Of a DNA stretch of 64,000 bases, positions 15,033 through 25,503 are shown piece after piece. Source of the stretch: an uncultured Oscillospiraceae bacterium (GTDB lineage Bacteria; Bacillota; Clostridia; Oscillospirales; Acutalibacteraceae). The notes under the pieces were generated by a model. That model ran no database searches. It was not told the DNA's origin and was given only the letters and a program-made list of their open reading frames with translations. Each line of letters begins with the position of its first letter. Position 1 is the first letter of the stretch. Where the stretch lies: assembly GCA_900543555.1 (NCBI GenBank), contig UQRL01000002.1, positions 28,044-92,043 on the forward strand. The letters run 5' to 3'. The position numbers were made by a program, and so were the translations under genes.

Positions 15033-15892
15033 AATAAGCCGCCTTTCTCTTTTTCTTCCCTCTCCTGCCGCTGCTTCTCTTCCTGCTCCCGCTGGGCCTG
15101 CTCTTTGGTTTTAACGGCCCATTGGTACAAAAACTTATCAAACCGGCCGTTTTCATCGGGCTTGACCAAAAAGCGCTTTAACAGGGCCTCCTCATCCTGG
15201 CCGGTGCCGCCGTAAAAGGCGTCTGCAATGCCCCCCGCGATGCAGGCCACGGTATCCGTGTCGCATTTAATGCTGAACACATTGCGGATGCAGCTTTCCC
15301 AGTCCTCCGACTCCAAAAAGCAGCGGATGGCCAGGGGCATGGTGCCCATGGCCGTATCGTCAAATTTGCCAAAGGGGCGGTAGAACGCCAGGGGCTTGCT
15401 GACCGGGTAGCAGAACCGCTTGCGGAAATACCGGGCCAGGTCCCGTTTCGAGGCGCCTGTGCGGGCCAAAAACACTGCCCCCGCCGTGGCTTGTGCCGCC
15501 CGGATCCCCTCCGGATGGTCGTGGGTGCAGGTAGAGCTGCGGGCCGCCTGGCCCTCCACCGCCTCCAGCGTATCGAAATGCCAGCCGATGTAGCTGACCC
15601 GCATGGCGGAACCGTTGCCGTAGCTGTTATATCCCTTCTGCGAGCCGGAATTGAGCCAGTTCTTAAACATGGTGCCATAGCCCACCCGCGAATACCGCTT
15701 GCCGAACAGGGCGTAGGCTTTGGCATAGGGGGTTCCGGTGAGGATGGCATATTTGGTTGCCACCGTAAGCACGGTGTCATCAGTATAGGCACTCCGGGCC
15801 CCGAACAGGTCCACAGTGCGCCAGTCAAAGCCCTGGGGCTTGCTGAATTCAAAACGGGACCCCGCGATGTCCCCTAAGATTGCGCCGTACAT
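15029..15892 (-). CDS. ADP-ribosylglycohydrolase (ARH/DraG) family protein
   Basis: A 287-residue hydrolase of the DraG/ARH fold, which removes ADP-ribose from proteins or nucleic acids using two Mg2+ ions. The family start MYGAILGDIAGSRFE is at residue 1, the metal-binding YTDDTVLT near residue 45, HDHPEGIRAAQA near residue 130, and the second metal motif DTDTVACIAGGIADA near residue 218. ATG 15892 has GAAAGGAGG upstream, which fixes the start. The C-terminus ends in a charged coiled tail rich in Q, E, R and K (about residues 258-287). Overlaps the downstream unknown gene by 4 bases. Confidence 0.92.
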   Translation of the reverse strand: MYGAILGDIAGSRFEFSKPQGFDWRTVDLFGARSAYTDDTVLTVATKYAILTGTPYAKAYALFGKRYSRVGYGTMFKNWLNSGSQKGYNSYGNGSAMRVSYIGWHFDTLEAVEGQAARSSTCTHDHPEGIRAAQATAGAVFLARTGASKRDLARYFRKRFCYPVSKPLAFYRPFGKFDDTAMGTMPLAIRCFLESEDWESCIRNVFSIKCDTDTVACIAGGIADAFYGGTGQDEEALLKRFLVKPDENGRFDKFLYQWAVKTKEQAQREQEEKQRQEREEKEKGGLL

Positions 15893-15917
15893 GCAGCGCC
15901 TCCTTTCCGATGGGTAA

Positions 15918-16889
15918 TCAGCCCCGGGCGATGCGCACATCCCCTGAGGTGGTGGTGAAGGAAAGCAAAGGGCCGCCTCCCTTATAGAGGAAGCCTCCGC
16001 CCTGCCCCGAACCGGAAAAATCCGATGTAAAGTGGCCGGAAACACTGGAATGCCTTGCCTGGAAGCCATTGTTCTCCGGCAGGGTGAGGAAAATATCCCC
16101 CTGCACAGAGCCCAGCTCTCCTTCTGTGGGGCAGGCGGTCAGCTGGGCCCGCAGGGAACCGGTGACGCTCTCCCCGAAAAGCCTGCCACCCACGCCCCGG
16201 TACTCAAGCGGGCCGGTGACCGTCTTCAAATGGCACTCCTCCGCACGCATGCCCACAACCTGCACCGCGCCGGAGGTGCTCTTTACAGAAAGCTCCTCCG
16301 CCTGGCCCTGGGCCCACTGGATATCCCCGGACACAGTAGAGGCCTGGACCTGGCCGCCTGACACCCCGCTCAGAAGCAAGTCCCCGGAAAGGGAGCTTAG
16401 GGAGAGCTCTTGGGCAAAGGCCCCGGAAACGCTGACCTCCCCGGAGATGTTCCAGCAGGAGAGCTTCTCCAGCTGAGAGAGCAGCTCCGGCGGGACTTTC
16501 ACTTCCACCCGCTTCTCCAAGTCCTGCAGGGCGCCCAAAGGCAGCAGGTCGCCGTTCCAGCCCACCTCCAGCACGCCGCCAGAAGAGGACAGGGCAAGCC
16601 GTTCCCCCTCTTCCAAGGGGCGGGAGGCGTACTCCGTCACGGTGATAAGGGGCCCCTCCCCCGGCATTACAGACACGGGTCCAGCAGCCCAGCGGACGGA
16701 AAGGCCCTCCACTCCATCCTGAGAGGGGTCCCAGGTGGTCTCATAGGAGTGCTCCCACGAGGGAACCCCTGGGGAAGCCAGCTCCTCCAGCCCAAACCAG
16801 CCGGTGGAAGAACCCACCTCCAGCACCCCGGCTAAAAACAAGCCGCCCAGCACCCCGGCTGCAGCGGTAAAGGCCCATTTCTTTTTCAT
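15918..16889 (-). CDS. DUF4097-type beta-repeat membrane-anchored protein
   Basis: A 323-residue protein with one N-terminal membrane segment (about residues 5-24, WAFTAAAGVLGGLFLAGVL) and an outside region made of short repeats of the type SGDLLLSGVSGG, TVSGDIQWA, STSGAVQVVG, TVTGPLEYRG, SVSGHFTSDF, ending TTSGDVRIARG. This S-G-D pattern is the DUF4097 beta-solenoid, common in Firmicutes near LiaF- or PspC-like stress genes. None of those is adjacent here. Lies 25 bases upstream of the ADP-ribosylglycohydrolase gene on the same strand and may share its transcript. Function unknown. Confidence 0.82.
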   Translation of the reverse strand: MKKKWAFTAAAGVLGGLFLAGVLEVGSSTGWFGLEELASPGVPSWEHSYETTWDPSQDGVEGLSVRWAAGPVSVMPGEGPLITVTEYASRPLEEGERLALSSSGGVLEVGWNGDLLPLGALQDLEKRVEVKVPPELLSQLEKLSCWNISGEVSVSGAFAQELSLSSLSGDLLLSGVSGGQVQASTVSGDIQWAQGQAEELSVKSTSGAVQVVGMRAEECHLKTVTGPLEYRGVGGRLFGESVTGSLRAQLTACPTEGELGSVQGDIFLTLPENNGFQARHSSVSGHFTSDFSGSGQGGGFLYKGGGPLLSFTTTSGDVRIARG

Positions 16890-17048
16890 TGCCCTTCTCC
16901 TCTTTTCCCAACAGCGTCACGCCGTCCTTCAGGCTATATGATAATCTTACAATACCCCCGTCCCGCTGTCAATGGATTTTGCTGTACACGGCGCCCTGAA
17001 ATGCCCCCTATTTTAGGAAGACCTTCTAAAAACCCGCGGAAAAAGAAA

Positions 17049-17077
17049 TTGTTTTCCGGCGCGTCCTATGCTATAAT
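17049..17077 (+). promoter_or_regulatory. Promoter of the GHKL sensor gene
   Basis: TTGTTT (17049-17054), 17 bases, TATAAT (17072-17077), with TGC in front as an extended -10. Confidence 0.7.
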
Positions 17078-17186
17078 GGGAAAACAGAACTCAAGGAGGG
17101 CCCCGCGCGGCGGGGCTGGGCTCTGAGGGGAAGCATGAACGAAGGGGCTGCGCTAGGCGCGGCTTCCCACGGAATTGAAAAAGGGG

Positions 17187-18482
17187 ATGCTGAACGTGAC
17201 AGAACTGGCTGTTGTTTTGCTGTGTACCGCAGGGCTGTATATGGCCCTGTTGGAGGACCGCTTCCGGCTGTGGGCCACTGTAGCCTGCTATGGGGGCGCC
17301 TATCTGCTCTCTTTGGCGGTGGGCTGGGCGGTCCGCGCGCTGTTGGGCCCCACCTGGGCGGTAGCCGCCGGGGCGCTGGTGCTTTTCGGGGCCTCCCTGT
17401 TTCTTTCCCGAAACGGCCTGCTGGATAAGCTCTACCTTGCGATACTGGCTCTCTCCAACACTCTGTACTTAGAGGCCTTTCTGCCCCTTCTTCTGGGGAC
17501 GCTTCCCTTTTCCACCGCAGGGGCTTTTGCGGCGGTGGCCTCTCTGGTGGCAACCCTGCTGCTCACCGCCCTGATGGGGCTGTGCCTGTACCGGCCCTTC
17601 CGGCACTTCAGCGGGCGGGGCCCCTCGGCGTTTCTCGCGGGCATGTGCCTGCTGCAGCTGGCCGCCTGCGGCGTCAGCAACGGACGGGTGGATTTTCTCT
17701 TCCGGGCCCACATCCCGGCGGAACGGCTGCTGGCCGCCACCCTGCTGTACTTGGCGGTGCTCTTCGCCTTCCGGTCTGTGTACCAGGCGGGGCGCTACAG
17801 CCAGCGCGTGGCGGAGGAAGCCGCCCGCTCCACCATGCTGGAGATGGAATCCGGGGATTTCCACGACACCCTGGCAGCTGTCAAGGAGGTGCGCGCCGCC
17901 CGGAAGGCCGGGGAGTATGCGCTGGACACCGTGCGGGTGATGCTGCAGGATGGCAGCGACACCCTGATCCCCCGCTACATCGCCTCCTTTAAGGAAAGCG
18001 GGGCGCGGCTTCCCATTCTGGCCACTTACAGCGAGAATCCCTATCTCAGCGCTGTCATCGCGGTGAAGGCCGCCTTTGCCGCACAGAACAGCATCCATTT
18101 TGAGAGCAACGCCCTCGTGGGAGAGACGCCCCTCTCCACAGCGGAGCTGTGCGTGATTGCCAACGAACTGCTGACCCGCGCCTGCGAAGACGCCGCTGCC
18201 TACCAAGGGGAGCGGCGGGTGCGCTTCACAGTTTTTCCCGGGGAGAACGCTCTGACAATGGAGGCGGTCTATTCCGCCGGCCTGCCGGAACAGGAAAAAT
18301 TCTCTTGGCGCGGAAAGAGCTTTTCCCAGCTGATGGAGTGGCTTTTCGAGGATTCCCCTGAAAGGGAAGAGACCCTGCAGGGCCTGGACAACACCCGGGA
18401 AATTGTGGAGCGGTACAGCGGAAAGCTCTCTGTTTCCGGCGCGGCGGGCGAGACGATTCTGCGCCTGGCCCTGCGCTTCTGA
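17187..18482 (+). CDS. Membrane protein with degenerate GHKL (histidine-kinase-like) domain
   Basis: The N-terminal 190 residues form about six membrane segments, as in AgrC/ComD-type sensors. A short helix (about residues 205-235, ending in GDFHDTLAAVKEVRAARKAGEYA) sits where the phospho-acceptor helix should be. The C-terminus keeps the outline of an ATPase domain (CVIANELLTRACEDAA, then LDNTREIVERYSGKLSVS) but the N-box asparagines, the DxGxG and the GLGL motifs are not seen. It probably cannot bind ATP normally. No response regulator is next to it. Start uncertain: ATG 17187 is used here; TTG 17175 and GTG 17196 (AAGGGG 9 bases upstream) are alternatives. Confidence 0.7.
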   Translation: MLNVTELAVVLLCTAGLYMALLEDRFRLWATVACYGGAYLLSLAVGWAVRALLGPTWAVAAGALVLFGASLFLSRNGLLDKLYLAILALSNTLYLEAFLPLLLGTLPFSTAGAFAAVASLVATLLLTALMGLCLYRPFRHFSGRGPSAFLAGMCLLQLAACGVSNGRVDFLFRAHIPAERLLAATLLYLAVLFAFRSVYQAGRYSQRVAEEAARSTMLEMESGDFHDTLAAVKEVRAARKAGEYALDTVRVMLQDGSDTLIPRYIASFKESGARLPILATYSENPYLSAVIAVKAAFAAQNSIHFESNALVGETPLSTAELCVIANELLTRACEDAAAYQGERRVRFTVFPGENALTMEAVYSAGLPEQEKFSWRGKSFSQLMEWLFEDSPEREETLQGLDNTREIVERYSGKLSVSGAAGETILRLALRF

Positions 18483-18593
18483 CACCATTTCACGCACCAT
18501 ACCGCAGCGATTTACAAGGAACAGCCGCAGGCTCCCTGCCGGGGACTTGCGGCTCTGTTTTGGAAACTGATTTTTGGAAAGGAACGATCCCCC

Positions 18594-19682
18594 ATGGAAC
18601 AGACCCTTCATGTCACGCCGGAAATTCTGGAAGCCTTTGGCCTCTCTCCCCGGAACGAGGCTGTCCGCCTGAACGGCGGGCATATCAATGACACCTTTCT
18701 GGTGGAGGACGGCGGCCAGTTTGTCCTTCAGCGCATCAACCACTATGTATTCCCCTCCCCCCGGGACATCATGGAGAACATCGCCGGGGTGACGGCGTTT
18801 TTGCGGGAGAAGATCCGGAACCGGGGCGGCGACCCGGACCGGGAGACCCTCTCGTTGCGCTCCACCCAAGCGGGGGAGCCCTTGTTTGTGGACGGGAACG
18901 GGAACTTCTGGCGCTGCATGGCCTATGTGGTGGGGGCCCAGTCCTTTGAATCGGCGGAGAACGCCGCCATGCTGCGGGAGGCCGGCCGGGCCTTTGGAGA
19001 ATTCCAGAGCCTGCTCTCCGGCTATCCGGCCCAAACCCTCCACGAGACCATCGCGGACTTTCACAACACGCCGGTGCGCTGCCAGCAGCTTTGGCAGGCC
19101 GCTGCGGAGGACAAGGCCGGGCGGCTCTCTCAGGTGGAAGCGGAGCTGGCTTTTGCCAAGGCACGGGAGGGAGGCGCCTCCCTGCTGATGGATCTGCTGG
19201 GCCAGGGGAGGCTTCCTTTGCGGGTGACCCACAACGACACCAAGATCAGCAATGTGCTCTTTGACCGGGAGACGGGCAGGGCCCTGTGCGTCATCGACCT
19301 GGACACGGTGATGCCCGGCCTGTGCGCCTTCGACTTTGGCGACTCCATCCGGGCCGGGGCCACCACCGCCGCCGAGGATGAGGCGGACCTCTCTAAAGTC
19401 CACTTTGATCTGGAGCGGTTTGCGGCCTACACAGAGGGATTTCTCTCCGCCGCGGGAAAAGCGCTCACTCCCACAGAGCTGACCACCCTGCCCGACGGCG
19501 CCCTTCTGATGACCTTCGAGGTGGGCATCCGCTTTTTGGCGGACTATCTCAACGGGGATGTGTACTTCCGCACCGCCTACCCGGAGCACAACCTGGTGCG
19601 GGCCCGAAACCAGTTCAAGCTGGTGGAGGAGATGGAGCGGAAGCGCCCCGGCATGGACGCCCTCATTCAAAAATACCAGTAA
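18594..19682 (+). CDS. Aminoglycoside phosphotransferase-fold kinase, N-acetylhexosamine kinase-like
   Basis: A 362-residue kinase of the APH/choline kinase fold. The catalytic loop is VTHNDTKISNVLFD (about residues 213-226), followed by VIDLDTVMPG and FDFGDSIRAG. This wording matches the NahK group that phosphorylates N-acetylhexosamines at C1, rather than antibiotic-modifying enzymes. The nucleotide loop is NGGHINDTFLV near residue 28. It is followed by a terminator and an oxidoreductase gene with its own promoter. Substrate inferred by motif only. Confidence 0.8.
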   Translation: MEQTLHVTPEILEAFGLSPRNEAVRLNGGHINDTFLVEDGGQFVLQRINHYVFPSPRDIMENIAGVTAFLREKIRNRGGDPDRETLSLRSTQAGEPLFVDGNGNFWRCMAYVVGAQSFESAENAAMLREAGRAFGEFQSLLSGYPAQTLHETIADFHNTPVRCQQLWQAAAEDKAGRLSQVEAELAFAKAREGGASLLMDLLGQGRLPLRVTHNDTKISNVLFDRETGRALCVIDLDTVMPGLCAFDFGDSIRAGATTAAEDEADLSKVHFDLERFAAYTEGFLSAAGKALTPTELTTLPDGALLMTFEVGIRFLADYLNGDVYFRTAYPEHNLVRARNQFKLVEEMERKRPGMDALIQKYQ

Positions 19683-19685
19683 ATG

Positions 19686-19714
19686 AAGGCGCCCCATTGG
19701 GGGCGTTTTTCTTT
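19686..19714 (+). terminator. Terminator after the kinase gene
   Basis: GGCGCCCC/GGGGGCG stem followed by TTTTTCTTTT. Confidence 0.75.
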
Positions 19715-19735
19715 TGCGGTTTTGTGAAAAACCGC

Positions 19736-19764
19736 TTGCTTTTTGCCCCGGCGGGTGCTATGGT
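19736..19764 (+). promoter_or_regulatory. Promoter of the oxidoreductase gene
   Basis: TTGCTT (19736-19741), 17 bases, TATGGT (19759-19764) preceded by TGC. Confidence 0.6.
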
Positions 19765-19802
19765 ATAGGCGGAAAAATTTTTTCTTTTGGGAGGACTATT
19801 CC

Positions 19803-20804
19803 ATGAAAATTGCAACTGTAGGGGCGTGGCACGTCCACACCCAAGAGTACGCGGAAGCCATCCAGAAAAACCCCAAGGCTCAGCTGTGCTGCCTGTGGGA
19901 CGACAACCAGGAACGGGGCAAGGCTATGGCTGAAAAGCTGGGAGTGCCCTTCCAGCCGGACCTGGACGCCATTTGGGCCGACCCCACCATCGAAGGGGTG
20001 CAGGTGACTACCGCCACCAACCAGCACCGGGATATCCTGCTGGCGGCCGCCAAGGCGGGCAAACACATCTTCACCGAGAAAGTGCTGGCCCTGACCAACG
20101 AGGACGCCGAAGAGATTGCCCAGGCAGTGCGGGAGAGCGGCGTGAAGTTCACCATCTCCTACCCCCACAAGACCTGGCCCACCCTGAAGGCCGCCAAGGC
20201 CCTGGTGGACAGCGGCAAGCTGGGCAAGATCACCTACGCTCGGGTGCACAACTACCACGATGGCAGCGTGCGGCCCCAGGCCGACGGCTCCCTGGGTTGG
20301 CTGCCGTCCCACTTCTATGACGCAGCCCAAACCGGCGGCGGCGCCATGATGGACCTGGGGGCTCACCCCATGTACACCCTGCACTGGTTCCTGGGAGAGC
20401 CCAAGAGCATCGTCTCTCAGTTCACAGAGGTGACCCACCGGGGCGTGGAGGACAACGCCGTGTCCGTCATTGAGTTTGAGGGCGGCGCCATCGGCGTGTC
20501 CGAGACGGGCTTTGTCACCAACGGCATTCCCTATGTGCTGGAGATGAACGGTACGGAGGGCGGCCTGATGGTGCACAACAACATTTTGGAGTACACCTGC
20601 GAAGAGACCGGCCGCAAGCTGGTGCAGGTAACCGACCTGCCCGAGAAGAGCACCATGCCCATCGACGCCTGGATTGACGCCTGCTGCGGAGAGGGCGAAG
20701 CCCCAAACGGCATCGATGACGCTGTGGCCCTGACCCGGCTGATGGTGGGCGCTTACGAGTCCTACCGCACCCAGCAGAAGTACCTTTTCCCCGCCGAAAA
20801 ATAA
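19803..20804 (+). CDS. Gfo/Idh/MocA family NAD(P)-dependent oxidoreductase
   Basis: A 333-residue dehydrogenase of the glucose-fructose oxidoreductase/inositol dehydrogenase family. The N-terminal Rossmann fold carries a modified nucleotide loop (VGAWHVHTQEY) and the family's KAGKHIFTEKVLALT near residue 89, in which the usual catalytic EKP is EKV. The C-terminal domain has YARVHNYHDG and GGGAMMDLGAHPMYTLHWFLG with the expected DLGAH histidine. Such enzymes oxidise or reduce sugars and cyclitols; the substrate is not clear. ATG 19803 follows GGAGGA. Its neighbour, a sugar-kinase-like gene, hints at sugar metabolism. Confidence 0.9.
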   Translation: MKIATVGAWHVHTQEYAEAIQKNPKAQLCCLWDDNQERGKAMAEKLGVPFQPDLDAIWADPTIEGVQVTTATNQHRDILLAAAKAGKHIFTEKVLALTNEDAEEIAQAVRESGVKFTISYPHKTWPTLKAAKALVDSGKLGKITYARVHNYHDGSVRPQADGSLGWLPSHFYDAAQTGGGAMMDLGAHPMYTLHWFLGEPKSIVSQFTEVTHRGVEDNAVSVIEFEGGAIGVSETGFVTNGIPYVLEMNGTEGGLMVHNNILEYTCEETGRKLVQVTDLPEKSTMPIDAWIDACCGEGEAPNGIDDAVALTRLMVGAYESYRTQQKYLFPAEK

Positions 20805-20841
20805 GGCTCCTTCCACCACCGGCAGAAAGGAGGGCACCTCT

Positions 20842-21735
20842 ATGGCCGCTTCCAGAAGGACCTGGGCCCTGCCGGTCCTGTGCCTGCTGCTGGCGCTGGC
20901 CCTTCCCCTGCCCGCCAGGGCGGACACGGGGCCCAAGCCCTCGGTGAAAATAGAGTTCACCGGGAACACCGGCCAGCCCTATTACGCCACCCTGCTCTCC
21001 CGGGAGAGCTCCACAGGGCCCCAGTCCGCCTATGACCCGGAGTACCCGGAGAGCGCCCAGTATCCGGAGGGGCAAAAGGACATTTGGCAGGCCTTTGTGG
21101 ACTATGAGGACCCGGACGGGTTTTACTTTCTCCAGTGGTTCTGGGAGTGCACCGGGACGGACCTGCTGGACTGGAACTACCGCCCGCCCCAGGCATTCAA
21201 GGTCCTGGTGTTCTACCCAGAGACCGGGGAATACCGGGCCAGCGGGATCTATGAGCGGTACGCCTTTGACAGCTACTTCACGGTGGACCTGTCCCAGCCG
21301 GGGGAACTGCTGGCGGAAAAGAGCTATGACTTCCAGGGAGAAATCGTCTCCCTGGCGCTGCGGGCGGCTATCACGATCCTGATAGAGCTGGGCATCGCCC
21401 CGCTGTTCGGCTACCGGAAAAAGGCGCAGCTTGTGTATCTCCTCCAGGTGAACCTGGTGACCCAGCTGCTGCTGAACCTCCTGCTGAACTGGGCCAATTT
21501 CCAGTGGGGCCCCTGCGTGTTTGTGCCCTTTTTCTTTAACACCTCCGCACTGGTCTACATGGCGCTGGAGGTGGGCGTCTGCTGCCTGGAAGCCTGGGCC
21601 TACCGGCGGGGGCTCCCCTCACGCGGGACCTGCACTTGGACGCACCCCCGCCCCGTGGCTTACGCTTGGGCAGCCAATCTCGCCTCTTTTCTTGCAGGCC
21701 TGTGCCTGGCCCGGGTGGTTCCCGGCATCTTTTGA
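20842..21735 (+). CDS. Hypothetical secreted/membrane protein
   Basis: A 297-residue protein with a signal peptide (residues 1-27, ending LPLPARA), an extracytoplasmic domain of about 150 residues rich in aromatic and acidic residues (WQAFVDYEDPDGFYFLQWFWECTG), and four membrane segments in the C-terminal half (from about residue 173). The extracytoplasmic part is followed by GYRKKAQLVYLLQVNLVTQ. I do not recognise a named family. AAAGGAGGG precedes ATG 20842. It lies 37 bases after the oxidoreductase and is probably co-transcribed; a strong terminator follows. Confidence 0.75.
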   Translation: MAASRRTWALPVLCLLLALALPLPARADTGPKPSVKIEFTGNTGQPYYATLLSRESSTGPQSAYDPEYPESAQYPEGQKDIWQAFVDYEDPDGFYFLQWFWECTGTDLLDWNYRPPQAFKVLVFYPETGEYRASGIYERYAFDSYFTVDLSQPGELLAEKSYDFQGEIVSLALRAAITILIELGIAPLFGYRKKAQLVYLLQVNLVTQLLLNLLLNWANFQWGPCVFVPFFFNTSALVYMALEVGVCCLEAWAYRRGLPSRGTCTWTHPRPVAYAWAANLASFLAGLCLARVVPGIF

Positions 21736-21830
21736 AAGCGCACGGGAAATTTGCACCGCCTTTGCAAGGATGAAAGTCCCTTCAACAGGCTCGCATCCCG
21801 TTGTCCCCCGCTGCCTGCGCGGCCTAACAG

Positions 21831-21888
21831 CAAAAAAAACACCCCCTCATGCAGGAAGCCGTGCTTCCGTGAGGGGGTGTTTTTTTAC
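21831..21888. terminator. Strong hairpin terminator, both directions
   Basis: AAAAAAAACACCCCCTCA pairs with TGAGGGGGTGTTTTTTT around a loop that is itself a small hairpin. It separates convergent genes. Confidence 0.85.
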
Positions 21889-21921
21889 AGATTGCAAGCT
21901 GTGCCCACCAGCAGGCGCTGG

Positions 21922-22593
21922 CTATTTCTTCCGGACAAAGGCCTTCTTCGGCATCTTGCAGATGGGGCAGGTCCAGTCCGCGGGAAGCTCCTCGAAGCCA
22001 AAGTTGGGGTCGCTGTACACATAGCCGCACACAGAACACACAAAGCTCTCGCCGCTGGACTTGTCAAACGTGCGCTCTGGGGGCAGATATGTGGGGGAAT
22101 GCTTGGGGGACGCCCCGCCCAGCTGCTCCACATAGTAGCGATACGTCATAGGCGTGCCCACGGCCACGTCGCTGCCGGCGATGATCTCGGCTGTGAACAC
22201 CACCCTGCCCTGGGTTTCCATCCGGTCCTTCACCCTGCAAAGGAACCAGCAGCAGGTGTTCTCCTTAATGACCGGCACCCCTTCGACAAGCACCTTGTGG
22301 CGCACATTCTCCAGCTTATCCGCGTTCCGGCCGGAGACGAACCCCAGGGCCCCGATGACTGTGGCGGGGGTGTCCTCCGACAGGACTGAAATGGAGAAAA
22401 TCCCCTCTTTTTCAATGCACTGGCAGCTGTAGTTCTGCTTGCTCATTGCCAGGGCCACCAAGGGCGCGTCCGCCGGGGTGGCCTTGGAAATCTGCATCAC
22501 CGTGTTGACAATGCAGGCGTTGGGGCGGGTGCCGTCCTTCACGCCGATGGCGTACATTCCATAGGAAAGATTTCCCAAAACCAAGGGTTTCAC
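21922..22593 (-). CDS. Flavin reductase-rubredoxin fusion (high molecular weight rubredoxin)
   Basis: A 223-residue two-domain redox protein. Residues 1-165 are a flavin reductase-like FMN-binding domain ([38 protein letters not shown]). Residues about 170-223 are a rubredoxin with two CxxC knuckles, CSVCGYVY and [13 protein letters not shown], holding one iron. In anaerobes such as Moorella this fusion (Hrb) passes electrons from NADH-dependent oxidoreductase to flavodiiron proteins that remove oxygen or nitric oxide. No flavodiiron gene is adjacent. The start ATG 22593 fits the family. Confidence 0.92.
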   Translation of the reverse strand: MKPLVLGNLSYGMYAIGVKDGTRPNACIVNTVMQISKATPADAPLVALAMSKQNYSCQCIEKEGIFSISVLSEDTPATVIGALGFVSGRNADKLENVRHKVLVEGVPVIKENTCCWFLCRVKDRMETQGRVVFTAEIIAGSDVAVGTPMTYRYYVEQLGGASPKHSPTYLPPERTFDKSSGESFVCSVCGYVYSDPNFGFEELPADWTCPICKMPKKAFVRKK

Positions 22594-22656
22594 AGTATTA
22601 TACCTCCCTGCTTCTCACAAAAGTGCCGTGCTGCTTTCTCTACATCATACAAGCCC

Positions 22657-23928
22657 TCAGGCTCCGTTATGCTTAATCCTGTCCCAATAGGCCCGAAAGC
22701 CCTGCTCATTTTTATTGCCGCCATATTCATAATATTGCACGCCCAGCAGGCTGTCCGGCAGGTACTGCTGCGGCAGCCAGTGATGGGGCGCGTCGTGGGG
22801 GTACTGGTAGAACTGGCCCTTGCGCTCCACCTCGGCGGAATCGTAATGCTTGTTCTGCAGGTTTCGGGGGATGGGCCCGGCCTTTCCCGCCCGGATGTCG
22901 GCGATGGCCCTGTCCAGGGCAGTGTAGGCGGAATTGGACTTGGGGGCCAAGGCCACCAGAACCGCCGCGTCCGCCAGGGGAATGCGGGCCTCTGGCAGGC
23001 CCACCATCAGGGCGGAATCCACCGCCGCTTTCACCACGGGGATGATCTGGGGCCAGGCCAGGCCCACGTCCTCGCAGGCGCACACCAGCAGCCGCCTGCA
23101 CACCGAGGGCAGGTCCCCCGCCTCCAGCAGGCGGCCCAGGTAGTGGACCGTGGCGTCTGGGTCCGAGCCCCGCATGGACTTCTGAAAGGCGCTCATCAAG
23201 TCGTAGTGCTCGTCGCCGCCCTTGTCGTAGCGCATGGTGCTCTTTTGGGTCAGCTCCCGGGCGGCCTCCAAGGTGACTTCGATGTGGGGGCCGCCGGTGT
23301 CGCTGGCCAGGGTGGAGAGCTCCACGGCGTTCATAGCCTTGCGCACATCCCCGCCGCAGTGGGAGGCGATGTGGGCGCACACCCCTTCCTCCGGCAGGAT
23401 GGGACGGCCCTCTTCCTCCCCCAAAAACCGGAAGGCCCGCTCCACCGCCTTTTGGATCTCAGCGCTCTCCACAGGTTTAAACTCGAACACGGTAGAACGG
23501 CTGAGGATGGCGTTGTACACATAGAAATAGGGGTTCTCCGTGGTGGAGGCGATGAGGGTGATGGAGCCGTTCTCCATAAACTCCAGCAGGGTCTGCTGCT
23601 GCTTTTTGTTGAAGTACTGGATCTCGTCCAGGTAGAGCAGCACGCCGTTGATTCCCTCAAAGGTGTTGGTGCTGGCCACGGCCGCCTTGATATCTGCGGT
23701 GGAGGCGGTGGTGCCGTTCAATTTCACCAGGTGGCGCTTGGTGTTTTTCGCAATGATGGAGGCCACCGTGGTCTTTCCCACCCCTGCGGGGCCATAGAAC
23801 ACCATGTTGGGAACCTCACCGGCCTCGATAATTTTCCGCAGGGCGCGGCCGGGCCCCAAAATATGCCGCTGGCCCACCACCTCATCCAAGGTGGCGGGGC
23901 GGACCCGGTCCGCCAAAGGCGCCGCCAT
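22657..23928 (-). CDS. rarA: Replication-associated recombination protein A (RarA/MgsA)
   Basis: AAA+ ATPase of the clamp-loader family that acts at stalled replication forks. The 423-residue product has the usual length. Walker A is GPAGVGKTT (about residue 47), Walker B LLYLDEIQYF (about residue 98), sensor 1 IASTTENP, and the C-terminal tetramerisation part includes GLPEARIPLADAAVLVA and NKHYDSAEVERKGQFYQYP. ATG 23928 is chosen because AAGGGGG lies 8 bases upstream; an upstream extension of the frame to 23997 is not family sequence. Confidence 0.95.
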   Translation of the reverse strand: MAAPLADRVRPATLDEVVGQRHILGPGRALRKIIEAGEVPNMVFYGPAGVGKTTVASIIAKNTKRHLVKLNGTTASTADIKAAVASTNTFEGINGVLLYLDEIQYFNKKQQQTLLEFMENGSITLIASTTENPYFYVYNAILSRSTVFEFKPVESAEIQKAVERAFRFLGEEEGRPILPEEGVCAHIASHCGGDVRKAMNAVELSTLASDTGGPHIEVTLEAARELTQKSTMRYDKGGDEHYDLMSAFQKSMRGSDPDATVHYLGRLLEAGDLPSVCRRLLVCACEDVGLAWPQIIPVVKAAVDSALMVGLPEARIPLADAAVLVALAPKSNSAYTALDRAIADIRAGKAGPIPRNLQNKHYDSAEVERKGQFYQYPHDAPHHWLPQQYLPDSLLGVQYYEYGGNKNEQGFRAYWDRIKHNGA

Positions 23929-24032
23929 AAAAAGGCCCCCTTCCCCACAAGTTTTCTGGATATGCCCTATTCTACCATCTTTTTTCCAAAAACGCAACTG
24001 ATTTAAACAAACAAACGTTTGAATATGTACCC

Positions 24033-24072
24033 GTAAAAAGCCGCTGGGAGACGTCCCTCCCAGCGGCCTCCT
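24033..24072 (-). terminator. Terminator of glyA
   Basis: On the minus strand GCCGCTGGGAGG...CTCCCAGCGGC followed by TTTTT. Confidence 0.8.
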
Positions 24073-24124
24073 TGCCGTATTTCCGAAACAGCCCCATCAA
24101 GCAAGCCGGCAGAGCCGGTTTCTC

Positions 24125-25381
<1,257 letters not shown>

Positions 25382-25503
25382 GGTCGTTCGACTTCCTTTC
25401 TCTGGGTATTGTTGGGATAGCCGGCGCGCTTCCCGCCTGTTTCCCCTATTATACAGGAAAACCCTTCCCGGGGAAAGGGGGTTGCCGCAAAAAGTGTTTC
25501 CCC

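Noticed and set aside
17469..19697. 742-codon minus-strand frame over the GHKL and kinase genes
   Set aside because: Antisense of two genes with clear motifs and starts.
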